Assembly: GCA_022578965.1 (NCBI GenBank)
Contig: MU400506.1
Span: forward strand, 744,001 to 808,000
Length of the DNA: 64,000 bases
Source of the DNA: Xylaria sp. FL1777
Lineage: Eukaryota; Ascomycota; Sordariomycetes; Xylariales; Xylariaceae
Direction of reading: 5' to 3'
In this document: one piece after another, positions 24,350 through 34,732 of the stretch
Layout of the letters: every line of letters begins with the position of its first letter
Position numbering within the stretch: position 1 is the stretch's first letter
The notes under the pieces: model-generated
The model's database searches: none
Seen by the model: only the letters and a program-made list of their open reading frames with translations
Told to the model about the DNA's origin: nothing
Translations under genes and position numbers: made by a program

Positions 24350-25645
24350 ATGCGAGCCGCTTACCTGAGCTCGTTGCTTATAGCTGCTTTACCAACAGGG
24401 CACACCTTGGAAGCAGATATTAGCCAAGACACTTGCCCATGGAACAGGCTTTCTTCAAATTTGGATCAGTTGGTGTGCCCTCGAGTAGAGGTAACAGGTT
24501 CACCAGACAACATACGAGACCGCGGAAGCTTGCCCATACATGATACTGCGGATGGTCCAAGAGCCAACATATGGACTATTTCCCCTGATTGCTTCGGCGA
24601 ATACTGCGTTTATACAAATAATGGCTTCCTCGGCAAAGGAATATCACTAGTTACAACAGCATCGAATCACATTCGCGTAGCGAAGATCCAAATACCGGAA
24701 ACAGTCTCGAGGTCGGGTGATGAAAAGGCTCGCGTCGTCGAGATTCTAGGCAAAGGGAGGGGCCTAGTTGCCACAAGGATGATTCGCAGAGGCGAGAGAA
24801 TCATGGCTATGAGCCCTGCTCTTCTTGTTCACCGAGACGCATTTAGCGAACTCCCGCTCGAGGACATTTACTACTTGCTGGATATGGCAGTCGACAACTT
24901 ACCCAAGGCTAGAAAAGAAAGTTACCTGGCCCAAGTTGGTACAATGGGGGGTCACAAAATCACCGATATACTGTTTACAAACTCGTTTCAGGTAACGCTT
25001 GGCGATTATGATAGCTTCCACTATGGGAACTTCCCTGAGGTGTCCATATTGAATCATGACTGTAGGCCGAAGTAAGTATAATGCTCATCCTATAGCGTTC
25101 GAAAACTGACATAGATTAGTCTCGCGTTCTTCGTCGATCAAAACATGACGCATTACACACATGCGGTCAGAGACATCGAGCCTGGAGAAGAGCTCACTAT
25201 CTCTTATATAGATGCCCTAGAGGTTCGATCAGTGCGCCAAGAGCGAGCGCGAAACTCGTTGGGATTCTCTTGTGCCTGTTCGCAGTGTTCGTTGTCTAGG
25301 AAAGAATCAGATGCTTCAGACGCCCGGCTACTCGCTATTTCTAGGATGGAAAGCGAACTATCTGACTTCAGCAGTAAAGCATCCTCACCAGCTATGATCG
25401 AGGAGTATGTTGGTTTATATAGAACAGAGGGTCTAGAATACCATATTTCGGGGGCGTATACACTCGCCGCACTCAACTACAACTTGTTTGGAAAAGCAAG
25501 CCTGGCGGAGAAATATGCTCGACTATCTGTTGAGGCCGGGCTGCTTGAGAGTGGTCCTGATGCAGCCGATGTTCAGCAAATGATGATTCTGGCCGACGAC
25601 CCGAAATCACACTGGTCCTGGAACATGAAACCTTATCGGGTCTAA
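24350..25645 (+). CDS. SET-domain protein with N-terminal signal peptide
   Basis: Exons 24350-25071 and 25120-25645 give 415 residues. The N-terminus MRAAYLSSLLIAALPTGHTL looks like a secretory signal. It is followed by a short Cys-containing region (CFGEYCVYTN), then the SET domain: GKGRGLVATRMIRRGERIM, the NHDCRPN motif built across the intron, and GEELTISYID. After it comes the post-SET-like CACSQCSLSRK. The usual lysine-methyltransferase signatures (GxG, NHxCxPN, GEELxxxY) are all present. Fungal SET5-like proteins are normally intracellular, so the signal peptide is odd, although many fungal proteins of this SET group do carry one. Substrate unknown. The start at 24350 is the only ATG giving this N-terminus. 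Confidence 0.85.
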
Positions 25646-27111
25646 TGCTTTACTACTTGTGTAGCGCACGACGAACTCGTTGTTACCTTTTATCAAGGAC
25701 ACAGTAGCTCTCGGTCTTTGTACAGCACTTATACGTCCAACTTACGCCACCGGACACCTCTATATAGATTTGGATGCCTACTCACCTATATATACTCCTC
25801 TTACTCGTCATTCAGTCAATAATGTCGGATAGGTTGCGTTCTAGTCCTAGCAACTCCAATACTAGCAAGCATGATGCCGGGGCGATGCCCACTGCTATGG
25901 CTCTCACCATCGCTTTAGCGAACTGGGACGACTTGGTAGCCCTTGTAGAGGCAACCGGTCACCATACTCGTTAGAGCTGGCTATATAGTTTCGCACATAA
26001 GAACTGAATGAATGTGAACTACATGTTCAACTTTCAAAGGTTGACTAGCAGCGAGATATTGACCACCGCGGAGCCTAGGTGTTCAACGGATTTGATCCCG
26101 ACACCGGGAAGATTGTCAGGTTTGCAAGTTGGACGCACGAAACGGGCAACTAGGTAGACCGATCGCCCACCGGGTGCCATGGTGTAGAAAACATCACCGA
26201 CTGCCAATGTAGACTTCACCAAGACAGTAGGGACAGAGATTGAGTAGTTGCGCGAGGGTCATTGTTGTATGTAGAACGTCGTCATTCCTCCTGTTTGGTT
26301 GACACAACATAACGATCATGAGACTGAGCGAGTGCTGACAGAGCTGACTACCTTAGATCTCTCGGCGTTTGCTATCGAGCGTAGCCAAGAGAACACGGTA
26401 ATCGGTTCGCAGTTCTGAAGCACTGCTTGCAAATAGCGGATAATGCTGAACCGCCAGCCTGGCTCATCTCGTTCTTTGGGTCCCACGACCTGTATATTCA
26501 CTTTAGATCCTGTGATGTGGATCTGGCGACATTGACCTGAGAGCACGGGAACAGAACAAGCTCAGAGATTTTGGCAGCTTCGTATAGGTACGGTAGTGCG
26601 TCTGGTGACATTTCTTGGTTCAGGTGGCTGCTTGTGATCTGTACATGCGGTAATCATAATGAGGCTTGGCAAGTACCAGTTTTGCTACTGAGCGTTTCTT
26701 ATGAGACACTGCCGACTGCAACGGGATGACCGATAGATAATATCATGAATACTACGCCAACAAAACTAGAAACAGAAAAATCTCTGACAGAGCGCTGTTG
26801 AAGATTGTTTCAATTTCCACGGCGTGAAACAGGATGTCGGTGTTGATAGGTGCCAGGTCGCAGGGTCTGCCCAGGTAGGCCTGCTGAATGACCTGTTTAC
26901 TGCGCCGGAGGCTTAAGCCACAGCCCATATAGTACCTACCTACAGAAGCTACCTGGTAGCTATATAGGCGCTAGACTTTAGTGACCCTCTAACAACAATC
27001 TTGGCTGGATACACGTTTATGATTGGCATATATAAGTACATTTAAGTTGGCTTTATCCTACATCCTACGGAGTATGGAGATGGTCAGGTCCATATAAATA
27101 GTCGAAATATC
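25646..27111. other. Intergenic, small open frames only
   Basis: A plus-strand frame at about 25774-25974 (MSDRLRSSPSNSNTSKHD..., ending TGHHTR) and minus-strand frames at 26546-26034 (WRFSIIRYLQAVLQN; VGDVFYTMAPGGRSVYLV) look somewhat protein-like. They have no family I recognise and no clear splice plan, so they are not called as genes. Confidence 0.35.
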
Positions 27112-28602
27112 ATGTCGAAATGGTGTTGCTGCTGTTTTACCGGTGATAGGTCCGACACCGAACCCCCTATTCCTACAATGGCCGATCTCACCATCCGCAA
27201 CCTCACCGCGACCCCCCTGGAACTCAAGGTCATCGAACGCTTTGAGGGTCAACCCGCCTCAGCTGCCAGTGTGGACAACGTAAAGAGCCTCGCCGCTAAC
27301 TTGACGAGCAAAATTGGTGACATTTTTAACTCATCGGAGCGTGTGTCGCCCGACGTGCAAATCAAGGGTGAGGTCACGGACAGTCAAGATGTCTCTATCG
27401 CGCTGAATCCCTTCGAGACGCGTACCACGGATATCCGTGCTGCGGACCCCGGGCGTGAAGTTCTCCGCCTGACCTTTGAATCGCAAGGTCACAGGTACCA
27501 AGTGGATGTGCCGAGCGCTTCGCGGAAAAGCACGACGATGAAGAGGTTGGACGATGGACCTAACGAATACACTGCAATCTACATCCAGGCGGGGGGTTGT
27601 CTATCCATTTTCAGCTCCGCTCATCTCTCTGGCTGGATGGGAGAGATCCGCGATGAATACCCTTTGACTGCATTGTCCATACCCGGCACGCACAACAGTC
27701 CGACATGTCATGTTGCATTGCCGTCTGTGCGATGCCAGGCCGTCGGCGTACGTGGGCAGCTGGAAAATGGCGTCCGCTTCCTCGACATTAGGGTCAACGT
27801 TAGCCAGGACGATTCAGATCTCACGCTCGTGCACAGCGCATTTCCCATCTCATTAACGGGGAATAAATACTTCAAGGAGCTAGTCGACACCGTCTACTCA
27901 TTTCTAGACGCCAACCCTTCAGAAACCATCATCATGAGTGTGAAGCGCGAAGGTACAGGGCGCGGAACGGATCAAAAGCTATCTAAGCTACTCAAGGAGA
28001 GGTTCTACAGTGAGAAGCGATGGTACACGGAGCCCCGGATACCCAGGCTAGGCGAGGTTCGCGGGAGGATCATTCTCCTGCGGCGGCATGTCAATGACGA
28101 GAGCCTGAATCGTGAGTGGGGTGGCCGCGGTTGGGCCCTTGATGGTAGTGCGTGGCCCGACAATTGCGAGGACGGACTTTTAGGGAGCGGGATCGCACGT
28201 GTGCAGGACTTCTACGAGATCGACCAGAGCACGAACATCCGAAAGAAGATCGAGCTTGCACGCAAACATCTCGAGCGTGCCGCTGAGGGCGTCTGTCTCC
28301 TGCCGGGCCACGAGGGCTACCGCAAGGACGCTCCCATAACACCCTTCTTCATCAACTTCCTCAGCGCGAGCAACTTTTTCAACGCCAACTGCTGGCCGGA
28401 GAAGATCGCGGCCAAGGCCAACCCGGCGATCATCGAGTACCTCTGCTCGCGCCACGGCCGTGCCGGTAAAGGACCGGCTGGTTTAAAGGTCGGCGACGCG
28501 GCGACTGGCATCGTCGTCACGGACTGGGTTGGCCAACAAGGCGACTGGGATCTCATCCGGTGCATCGTTGGTTGGAACGCTAAGCTACAGCTGAAGCACT
28601 AA
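27112..28602 (+). CDS. PI-PLC X-domain protein (bacterial-type phosphatidylinositol phospholipase C)
   Basis: Intronless, 496 residues. The N-terminus MSKWCCCCFTGD holds four consecutive cysteines, which would suit palmitoylation (inference). An N-terminal beta-rich region (about 25-160) precedes the catalytic barrel. Catalytic landmarks are SIPGTHNS (first histidine near 193), NGVRFLDIRV (arginine near 227) and LTLVHSAFP (second histidine near 241). The residue after the first histidine is Asn rather than the Asp of bacterial PI-PLC. GRIILLRR, QDFYEI and FINFLSASNF follow in the expected order. It is probably a membrane-associated phosphodiesterase cleaving inositol lipids. There are no EF-hand, C2 or Y domains, so it is not the eukaryotic PLC-delta type. 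An alternative start is the Met at 27178 (MADLTIRN). Confidence 0.88.
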   Translation: MSKWCCCCFTGDRSDTEPPIPTMADLTIRNLTATPLELKVIERFEGQPASAASVDNVKSLAANLTSKIGDIFNSSERVSPDVQIKGEVTDSQDVSIALNPFETRTTDIRAADPGREVLRLTFESQGHRYQVDVPSASRKSTTMKRLDDGPNEYTAIYIQAGGCLSIFSSAHLSGWMGEIRDEYPLTALSIPGTHNSPTCHVALPSVRCQAVGVRGQLENGVRFLDIRVNVSQDDSDLTLVHSAFPISLTGNKYFKELVDTVYSFLDANPSETIIMSVKREGTGRGTDQKLSKLLKERFYSEKRWYTEPRIPRLGEVRGRIILLRRHVNDESLNREWGGRGWALDGSAWPDNCEDGLLGSGIARVQDFYEIDQSTNIRKKIELARKHLERAAEGVCLLPGHEGYRKDAPITPFFINFLSASNFFNANCWPEKIAAKANPAIIEYLCSRHGRAGKGPAGLKVGDAATGIVVTDWVGQQGDWDLIRCIVGWNAKLQLKH

Positions 28603-29603
28603 GGTATGGAAACATCTCTTTAGTTTGGACATTCAAGGCGGCGTGGCTTGGATCATTATTCATTGTTGTTTTGACAGTTGACAAGCTACAACTATACTCC
28701 GAGATCGTATAGCTGCATATGGGTTTGTAGGCACACAAAATATTTAATATCTAGTGAAGCTTGTTATCGGGAGCAGGTAACTAGCACTTTTTTTTCCACA
28801 CAAAGAGTAAGATATATATGAACTTTATAGGTTTAATTACCTACCTATGTGTATATAATTTGAGTAGTAGATAGTTCATATTCAAAGCCGAGGTACTAAA
28901 GGGACAGGCATTTGAATACGCTGGCATCCAAACGTAAGAGGGGTAATATGGTAATATAGACACTCCCCCGTACTGGTTACCTACCTAGTGGAGTGAACCT
29001 CTCAAATAGTAAGAAGCTCCCAGCCACTTAAAAACGTACGTAAGCGATTTGCCTAGGTACCTTGTTCTGCATTAGCAACAGCAGCATTGCAACGTCATTA
29101 TACCAATGTCATCACTCTAGGACTTGCACACGCCGTTCTCCGTTTTCATTTTCAGCCCTTCCATATTTGTCCATTCATTCTTACGATCATTGCCATTACC
29201 CCTACGGGCAAGAATACCTGTGTCGTTCTTGAGTTCTTTGTGGTTAAGAAAGCTTGATACCCAATCCCGAGAATATTGCCATTCCCTTGTTGCGTTGCGC
29301 CGACTTCGTTAGACGCCCTACATCTTTTCCTATGTATAGAAGGGCAATCTACATGCGCCCAGCACCATTGCTATTCTCATTCCAAGGCCTACACTGCCTT
29401 CCGAGACTGCCTGCAAGATTAACCTAAATTGGGCCCAGCCCGGCAGTAGATGGCGGAAGACACTTTTGCTGCTGAACTTAAACAACCCAAGAGCAACGGG
29501 ACTTCCCCTCGGTATTTTTACTTAGGTACGTCCTCCTCTCTCGTTTTGGATGCATCAGTCTCGCGAGTGGCCCGTTGGTTCCACAACAGCCCCTAACGTT
29601 GAA
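28603..29603. other. Intergenic and 5' region of the DGAT2 gene
   Basis: AT-rich, with TAGGTACCT-type words near 28845 and 29055 and CT-rich sequence at 29120-29240 that may be the DGAT2 core promoter. No gene seen. Confidence 0.45.
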
Positions 29604-31514
29604 ATGGCGGATAACGAGACCACCGGCGGACGACGGGAGCTCTTGGGTACCTCTCGAGGTTCCAAGCTCCCACGGCCGGGAGGGAATCGCCGCCATGAAG
29701 TCAAGAAAGCTGACCACACCCCAGTTTCCAGGAAAGGCAGCCGACGTGGTGCCTCGAGCCCAGAGGCGAGTCACGTCGGTGAACGTGGGAAAGATATCGC
29801 AAAGTGTCACCGGCGTGGCTGTTCTAGTGTAAGATTGCACAAGACACATTACCTGTACGACGAAGAAAATTTTCTAAGAACTTAGTAGACAAGCCAGGAA
29901 AGCTACGATAGTCTCACCCCTGACACCCCTCTATCCCCCAACACGGCACCGACGAGCAAGGCGAGCACACCGCGCGTATCGGAGGATAGACAACTCAGCT
30001 CCCTCAGCTTGGAGAGTCCCTCACGAAGGTCGACGATCGCCACGGTTGCTGGAACCGATCCAGTCCTTGCCGAAACACCATCTCATATTCCTAGGGCTCT
30101 AAGCTCGAAGGGCAGTTCGTCACCGCAACTACGTAGACGAAAAGCTTTCCCCCCAAAACACCTCGACTCAAAGATGGCCGATGACGAAGACAATAAGCCG
30201 ACCTCGACGAGCCTAGCTCCCAGGGAACCTAGCAATCTGCCAACTGATTCGAGAGAAGACTCATACGTCACTGTTGATGAGACACCGGCGCAGCATGCGG
30301 ATGGGCGAGAATTAGTTGGAGACGGACCCTTCTTAAAAGCAAATGGCTCGACAAGAAACAGTTACAAAAGGTTCTACGACGGCCAAACTCAAGGCGATGA
30401 TAACCGTAAGGATCAAGATGACGACGATTCATATCCGGAACTGGATGATATGGGCCTGGACGAGGTCCACCAGCTTCCGCCTCGGAATCCTAATGGCGGT
30501 ATTAGATGGGCGCCTTGGAACGTACCTTTCAAGCGGCGGGGCCAGACTCTCGTTGTTCTAATGCATTCATTGAGTATAGTTGCAACGGTATCTCTTTTCT
30601 TTGCGTTCTGTGCCAATCCGTTAGCCTGGCCTTTACTCTTGATGTACCTCCTACACGTGCTTAGCTCTAAGGCAGCAACGGACGGGTCCCTCAAGTACAG
30701 ATCCGAGCGGCTTCGCAAGAGTTATATTTGGCATTTCTTTGCAGACTATTTCCCGGCCAGGTTGCATAAGACACACGAACTGCCTGCGACTCGCAAGTAT
30801 ATATTTGGATATCACCCACACGGTATAATCTCTCACGGGGCATGGGCGGCCTTCGCCACCGACGCACTTGGGTTTTCAGAAAAGTTCCCAGGAATTACGA
30901 ATAGTCTTTTAACATTAGACTCTAACTTTCGTATTCCTTTCTACCGTGAATATATACTGGGTATGGGTGTACGATCCGTTTCAAAGGAGTCCATTGTCAA
31001 CATTCTTAGTAAAGGAGGGCCTAATGGTGAGGGTATGGGTCGCGGTGTCACCGTCGTTGTTGGAGGAGCTCGAGAGTCTCTCGAGGCACAACCAGGAATG
31101 ATGCGCTTAATCCTGAGAGAGCGCAAAGGCTTCATCAAGCTGGCCGTCCGCTGCGGAGCGGACCTGGTGCCTGTCCTGGCTTTTGGCGAGAATAATCTAT
31201 ACGACCAGCTACAACCGCAAGAGTATCCTTTTATGCACAGGATACAGATGTTTATCCTCAAGGTGTGGAAATTCACCCTGCCTTTCTTACATGGACGGGG
31301 CATCTTCAACTATGACGTGGGTCTCATGCCGTACCGACGACCACTTAACATCGTGGTCGGAGCGCCCATCAAAGTACGGCAGTCGTCCTCGGTAAACTCC
31401 GAGGAGATCAACAGGCTACATAGCCTGTATGTGGCGGAGTTGGAAAAGCTTTGGGACAAATACAAAGACGAGTTCGCTCCCGACAGGAAAGGGGAATTGC
31501 AGATTTTGCCCTGA
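29604..31514 (+). CDS. DGA1: Diacylglycerol O-acyltransferase 2 (DGAT2)
   Basis: Exons 29604-29828 and 29898-31514 encode 613 residues. The long N-terminal region is Ser/Thr/Pro-rich and basic (DSLTPDTPLSPNTAP, LESPSRRSTIA), probably disordered and regulatory. A membrane hairpin follows (LVVLMHSLSIVATVSLFFAF ... LAWPLLLMYLLHVLS). The family active-site motif YHPHG is at about residue 380, followed by the RxGFxxxA-type block ERKGFIKLAVRCGADLVPV and FGENNLYDQ, and a C-terminal NIVVGAPI. These place it in the DGAT2/MGAT family, making triacylglycerol at the ER and lipid droplet. It is longer than yeast Dga1 because of the N-terminal extension. If translation began at 30174 (MADDEDN), the protein would be closer to the usual length, so that internal start cannot be excluded. 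Confidence 0.9.
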
Positions 31515-32058
31515 TGAGGAGTCCTTCCTTCGGTTTAATGAGAAGGGTTTACAGCAGTCGTTATAATTAAGAGCGTACTAGAGGAGAAGACATTCAATAG
31601 AGAGATATTTATTAATTGCTTAAATAAGCGTCCTTGAATATCGATTGGGCAAGCTGAGGTATTAGAGACTAATTCTAGTGAAGGTCAAGACTTCCATGTA
31701 GGGCCGTGTGAGTTTGGATCAGCTGGGACGACTTGTGAACTCTGTAGCCGTGCCTCGTCATGTCGCCTTTTTGTCAGCAAATATAAGCTTCTGTCGCGCA
31801 AAACGACGCCGTTGTTGCGGAATTGCAACAACGGTATATATGCCCACCAACGTGACAGCTTCACAAGCTAAGTCTTCATGTGCCTCCGGTTTGTGAGACG
31901 AAAGGCTCCTAAGGGAGTTCTTAGCCAGCCGTGTGTCCCCTAACAGACAGGGCTTTAGGCAAGATTAGATAAGGATTTTCATGATAGAACTACTGGTAGT
32001 CTTTAGCCAAACATTAAACCATCCCTGCATGTTTTCATATGTGAATAGATCAATAATC
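31515..32058. other. Intergenic with conserved hairpin
   Basis: It contains the 3' flank of DGAT2 and the hairpin at 31809-31834. No gene seen. Confidence 0.5.
31809..31842 (+). repeat. 10-bp hairpin followed by TATATATG (copy 1)
   Basis: CCGTTGTTGC and GCAACAACGG pair perfectly over a 6-nt loop, and the stem is followed at once by TATATATG. It lies about 295 bp after the DGAT2 stop. A second copy with paired changes is at 53178-53212. Confidence 0.75.
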
Positions 32059-32473
32059 ATGGACGCAAAATCCATTACGCCCGAACTCGTTGAGAAGTGG
32101 ACTCAAAAACGACTTTCAATATTGGACTATACTCTCAGCGACATCAAACACTCTCCCCATTCTGCTCTAGACAATAGCCAACATGCCATGCAACCGACAG
32201 AATTCTTGGGTGACTTGAGTCTTTTGCCTCTGGAAATTCTTACTCATGTAATTTACCGACTCGACGTTCTTTCGTTAAATACGTTTCGACGAGTCAACAA
32301 ACACGCTATGCTAGTAGTCGACTCGATACCCAATATGAAATGATCTATCGATGCTGCCCTAACATGCTTCGCGATATCATCAGCATCGAAGCCAGGCACT
32401 TCGACTTCGGAACATTGTGCAGGGCGCTCTACGAACCGCACTGCGTCATCTGCGGAGATTTTGGGGTTTATCT

Positions 32474-32485
32474 CTATCTCATCAC
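32474..32485 (+). repeat. Target-site duplication, left copy
   Basis: CTATCTCATCAC, repeated exactly at 33043-33054 on the other side of the element. Confidence 0.85.
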
Positions 32486-33042
32486 CTCGGATTTTGGGAC
32501 CGTAGTTTTTGATTTTCAGACCGTAGACTAAGCCCAATTCAGTTAATGTCAGGAAGTGTCTCCACAAAGCCCCATTTCCCATACTAAATAGGATAGTTCA
32601 GGACATAATGTAGACACTAATAAAAACAACAGTCGAACTATAAAGGTACGTATTAAAAGGTAGGCTATAAATAGAAGTAGTAACTTAGCTAATTAACTAT
32701 TTTAGCTAGCAAAATAACTTTTTAAAGCTAATAGAAAAAGTAAGGCTAATATAACTTGTAATTAGCAGGCATTGCAAAATATTTTAGTGTTGTTAAAGGT
32801 TAGTTATTATAAGTTGTTAAAGGTTAAAGGTAGTAAATAGTAGGTAGTAGGTAAATTGTGTGGCATACCTGTTGTTTTTTGATTGTTGCAGGGGCTGAAC
32901 CTTGCAAATACTTCTAGGTACTCCATAATACATCAAAATAGGCCTAGTTTGAGAGTAGCGGAAGGTACCGATGAGGGCTTTGCCATGTTGGGTTTAGTCT
33001 ACGGTCTGAAAATCAAAATCTACGGTCCCAAAATCAGGGGCG
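32486..33042. mobile_element. 557-bp non-autonomous TIR transposon (MITE-like)
   Basis: The terminal inverted repeats at 32490-32537 and 32988-33035 are 48 bp with two mismatches. They begin GATTTTGGGACCGTAG and end near ACTAAGCCCAA. The element is flanked by CTATCTCATCAC at 32474-32485 and 33043-33054, a direct repeat expected from target-site duplication; the true duplication could be a little shorter. The interior is strongly AT-rich, with no open frame for a transposase. It is therefore a non-autonomous element dependent on another transposase; superfamily unassigned. Confidence 0.88.
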
Positions 33043-33054
33043 CTATCTCATCAC
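33043..33054 (+). repeat. Target-site duplication, right copy
   Basis: CTATCTCATCAC, matching 32474-32485; the F-box coding frame resumes directly from it. Confidence 0.85.
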
Positions 33055-33614
33055 TTGCTTGCGAGTCTGCTATATCTGCTTCACCGAGAACAAACTCTTC
33101 CTGCCGATGAATGGAAGGCATGCATCTATGATCACCAGCCTTTCGAGAAGGGAGCTCAAACAGCTGCCACATATCCGAAGCGTTCGTGGGCGATACGCGA
33201 GCGGCGGGCTACAATGTCCAGACCGGCTGACGTTGTGGGATCGAGGAGCGGTGCTATCCCTCCAAACGACCACGTCTGCCCTCGAGAAACGCGATCGGCA
33301 ATGCAATGATCCACGTCGATTTATGGCCGTCGTCTCTGCCCCTTATTTTGAACACCCTTTCAAGATTGCGAAATGGGGTCTGTATTGTCTGGGTTGCAGC
33401 GAATCTCGTGAAAACGAGACATATTTTCGGAAGCAGTATACCCTGCAGGGCTTCATTGACCATGTTATCTTCTACGGACCTGTCGTAATTGGAAAGGCAG
33501 AAGACCGACCCAAACATGAACCACCAGATAAGCCTACTTGAAGATTCTCTGAGACAACAGCTGTATATAACTACTCCCACCACGATAATGCAAGGCCATC
33601 AATATGTAAGTTCT

Positions 33615-33715
33615 TAGTAGTTGGCTACAGTAGTTGGCTGTTGGCTATGGCTATTGGTTCTTGTAAGCTGTGCTACTGGTTGTTGGTTGTGGCTATGGTT
33701 GTGGCTACCCGGTGA
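33615..33715 (+). repeat. Degenerate TTGGCT/TTGTGGCTA repeats
   Basis: Irregular repetition of GTTGGCTA, GGTTGTTGGTTGTGGCTATG and similar words. Simple-sequence DNA with no coding sense. Confidence 0.6.
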
Positions 33716-33901
33716 CAATGGATGAAGTTGGACCTCCCCCATTAATTGCCAGGTTAAGTTAGCTGTCGAGGAAGGTGAGCTCTAACTCTTATAAGACTAC
33801 CGGCGAAAGTCTGCACAAGTACGATATAATTGTGTTCAATACGGCTCCGTCATCTCTGGTCAACGGTCCACTCTATCAATGTCCACGGCTATCTCATAGA
33901 G

Positions 33902-34732
33902 ATGAAGAGGACTCACAGAGAGATGCCTCGTATACCTAGGGACATAAAACTTCAAGCATGCCTTGCAGACCCAGACGGAGTGAGCGAATATCGCTTTCTC
34001 GTTGACGAGAAGCATATTAAATATATTACCGTTGAACCAGGTGTCATACCTCCCGACGATATATCTTTCGAGCCGGCGCTCAAAGAGAGGTTGCCAGATT
34101 TTCCACCAGGTGACTGGAACGAAGGCCACGTCGCGGAGGACAAGGCCACCAAGAAGCCCATCTTCACTAAAACTGCCCGGCGTGATCTCCCAGGAGTTAA
34201 GAACATTTGGCATAGTAGGAGCATTGATCATCTCCAACTCAGATGGATCGAGCGGATGCGACAAAACGTCCGCATCGTCACCTGCCCTCTCTTCGAAAAC
34301 CCTATCGTCTACAAATTTGCCGAATTCCCGTGGCAGACTCCCATGTTGGAGGCAGAGACAACAGCTTATGGCTGGATCGACGGCCACGGGATTGGACCCC
34401 GATTTCTGGGACATGTCACCGAGGCAGGGCGTGTGATTGGCTTTCTGCTTGAGATGATTACGGGACGCACGGCGGAGGTTGAGGACCTAGAGAAGTGCAG
34501 GCGCGTGTTGAAAAGCTTGCACGAGCTGGGAGTCAAGCATGGAGATATCAACAAACATAACTTCTTGATCCAGGATGGGCGGGAGGAAGCAGTGCTGATT
34601 GACTTCGAGGTCACGGCCAGGTGTCAGGATGAGATCGAGTTATTACGAGAGTTCGACGGATTGAGGGAACAACTAGAAGAGAATACTGGGAGAGGCGGGA
34701 TTATAGAGCTGAAGGATGAGGCTTGTGAGTAG
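33902..34732 (+). CDS. Kinase-like fold protein, fungal family
   Basis: Intronless, 276 residues from the ATG at 33902; the ATG at 33923 (MPRIPRDIKL) is an equally good start. The N-terminal half is a fungus-specific region (YITVEPGVIPPDDISF, LPDFPPGDWNEGHV). The C-terminal half is a protein-kinase-like fold: VYKFAEFPW (candidate Lys), a long alpha-C with EAETTAYGWI (Glu), hinge-like GFLLEMITG, the catalytic-loop-like HGDINKHNFLI (HGD in place of HRD) and LIDFE in place of DFG. Such proteins are often mislabelled alpha-galactosidase A in fungal genomes; the motifs fit a small-molecule or atypical kinase better. The substrate is unknown. It follows the broken F-box gene on the same strand. Confidence 0.75.
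   Translation: MKRTHREMPRIPRDIKLQACLADPDGVSEYRFLVDEKHIKYITVEPGVIPPDDISFEPALKERLPDFPPGDWNEGHVAEDKATKKPIFTKTARRDLPGVKNIWHSRSIDHLQLRWIERMRQNVRIVTCPLFENPIVYKFAEFPWQTPMLEAETTAYGWIDGHGIGPRFLGHVTEAGRVIGFLLEMITGRTAEVEDLEKCRRVLKSLHELGVKHGDINKHNFLIQDGREEAVLIDFEVTARCQDEIELLREFDGLREQLEENTGRGGIIELKDEACE

Larger units (their letters stand above)
32059..33541 (+). pseudogene. F-box-like gene disrupted by a frameshift and a transposon insertion
   Basis: The N-terminal part starts at 32059 (MDAKSITPEL) and contains an F-box: LSLLPLEILTHVIYRLDVLSLNTFRRVNKH. The reading frame breaks near 32331: DSIP is followed by AAT ATG AAA TGA, but shifting one base restores QYEMIYRCCPNMLRDI, consistent with a 1-bp deletion. 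Coding then continues to CVICGDFG and LYLIT, where a 557-bp element (32486-33042) interrupts it. On the far side the same frame resumes (CLRVCYICFTENKLFLP) and runs to 33541 (ending PPDKPT). The two halves meet in frame once one copy of the 12-bp duplication is discounted. Cys-rich pairs (CVIC, CYIC) suggest a zinc-binding motif after the F-box, as in many fungal F-box proteins. Role in intact homologues: substrate adaptor of SCF ubiquitin ligases. Here it is very probably inactive. Confidence 0.82.

Noticed and set aside
30009..30173. Apparent start of the DGAT2 frame at 30009
   Set aside because: The codon there is TTG. The frame continues upstream through a good intron to an ATG at 29604, so 30009 is not a start.
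31809..31842. Rho-independent bacterial-type terminator
   Set aside because: Although there is a hairpin near a gene end, the organism is a fungus and no T run follows; it is reported as a conserved hairpin instead.
33830..33901. Extended N-terminus of the kinase-like protein
   Set aside because: It begins at TTG; the first ATG in frame is at 33902.
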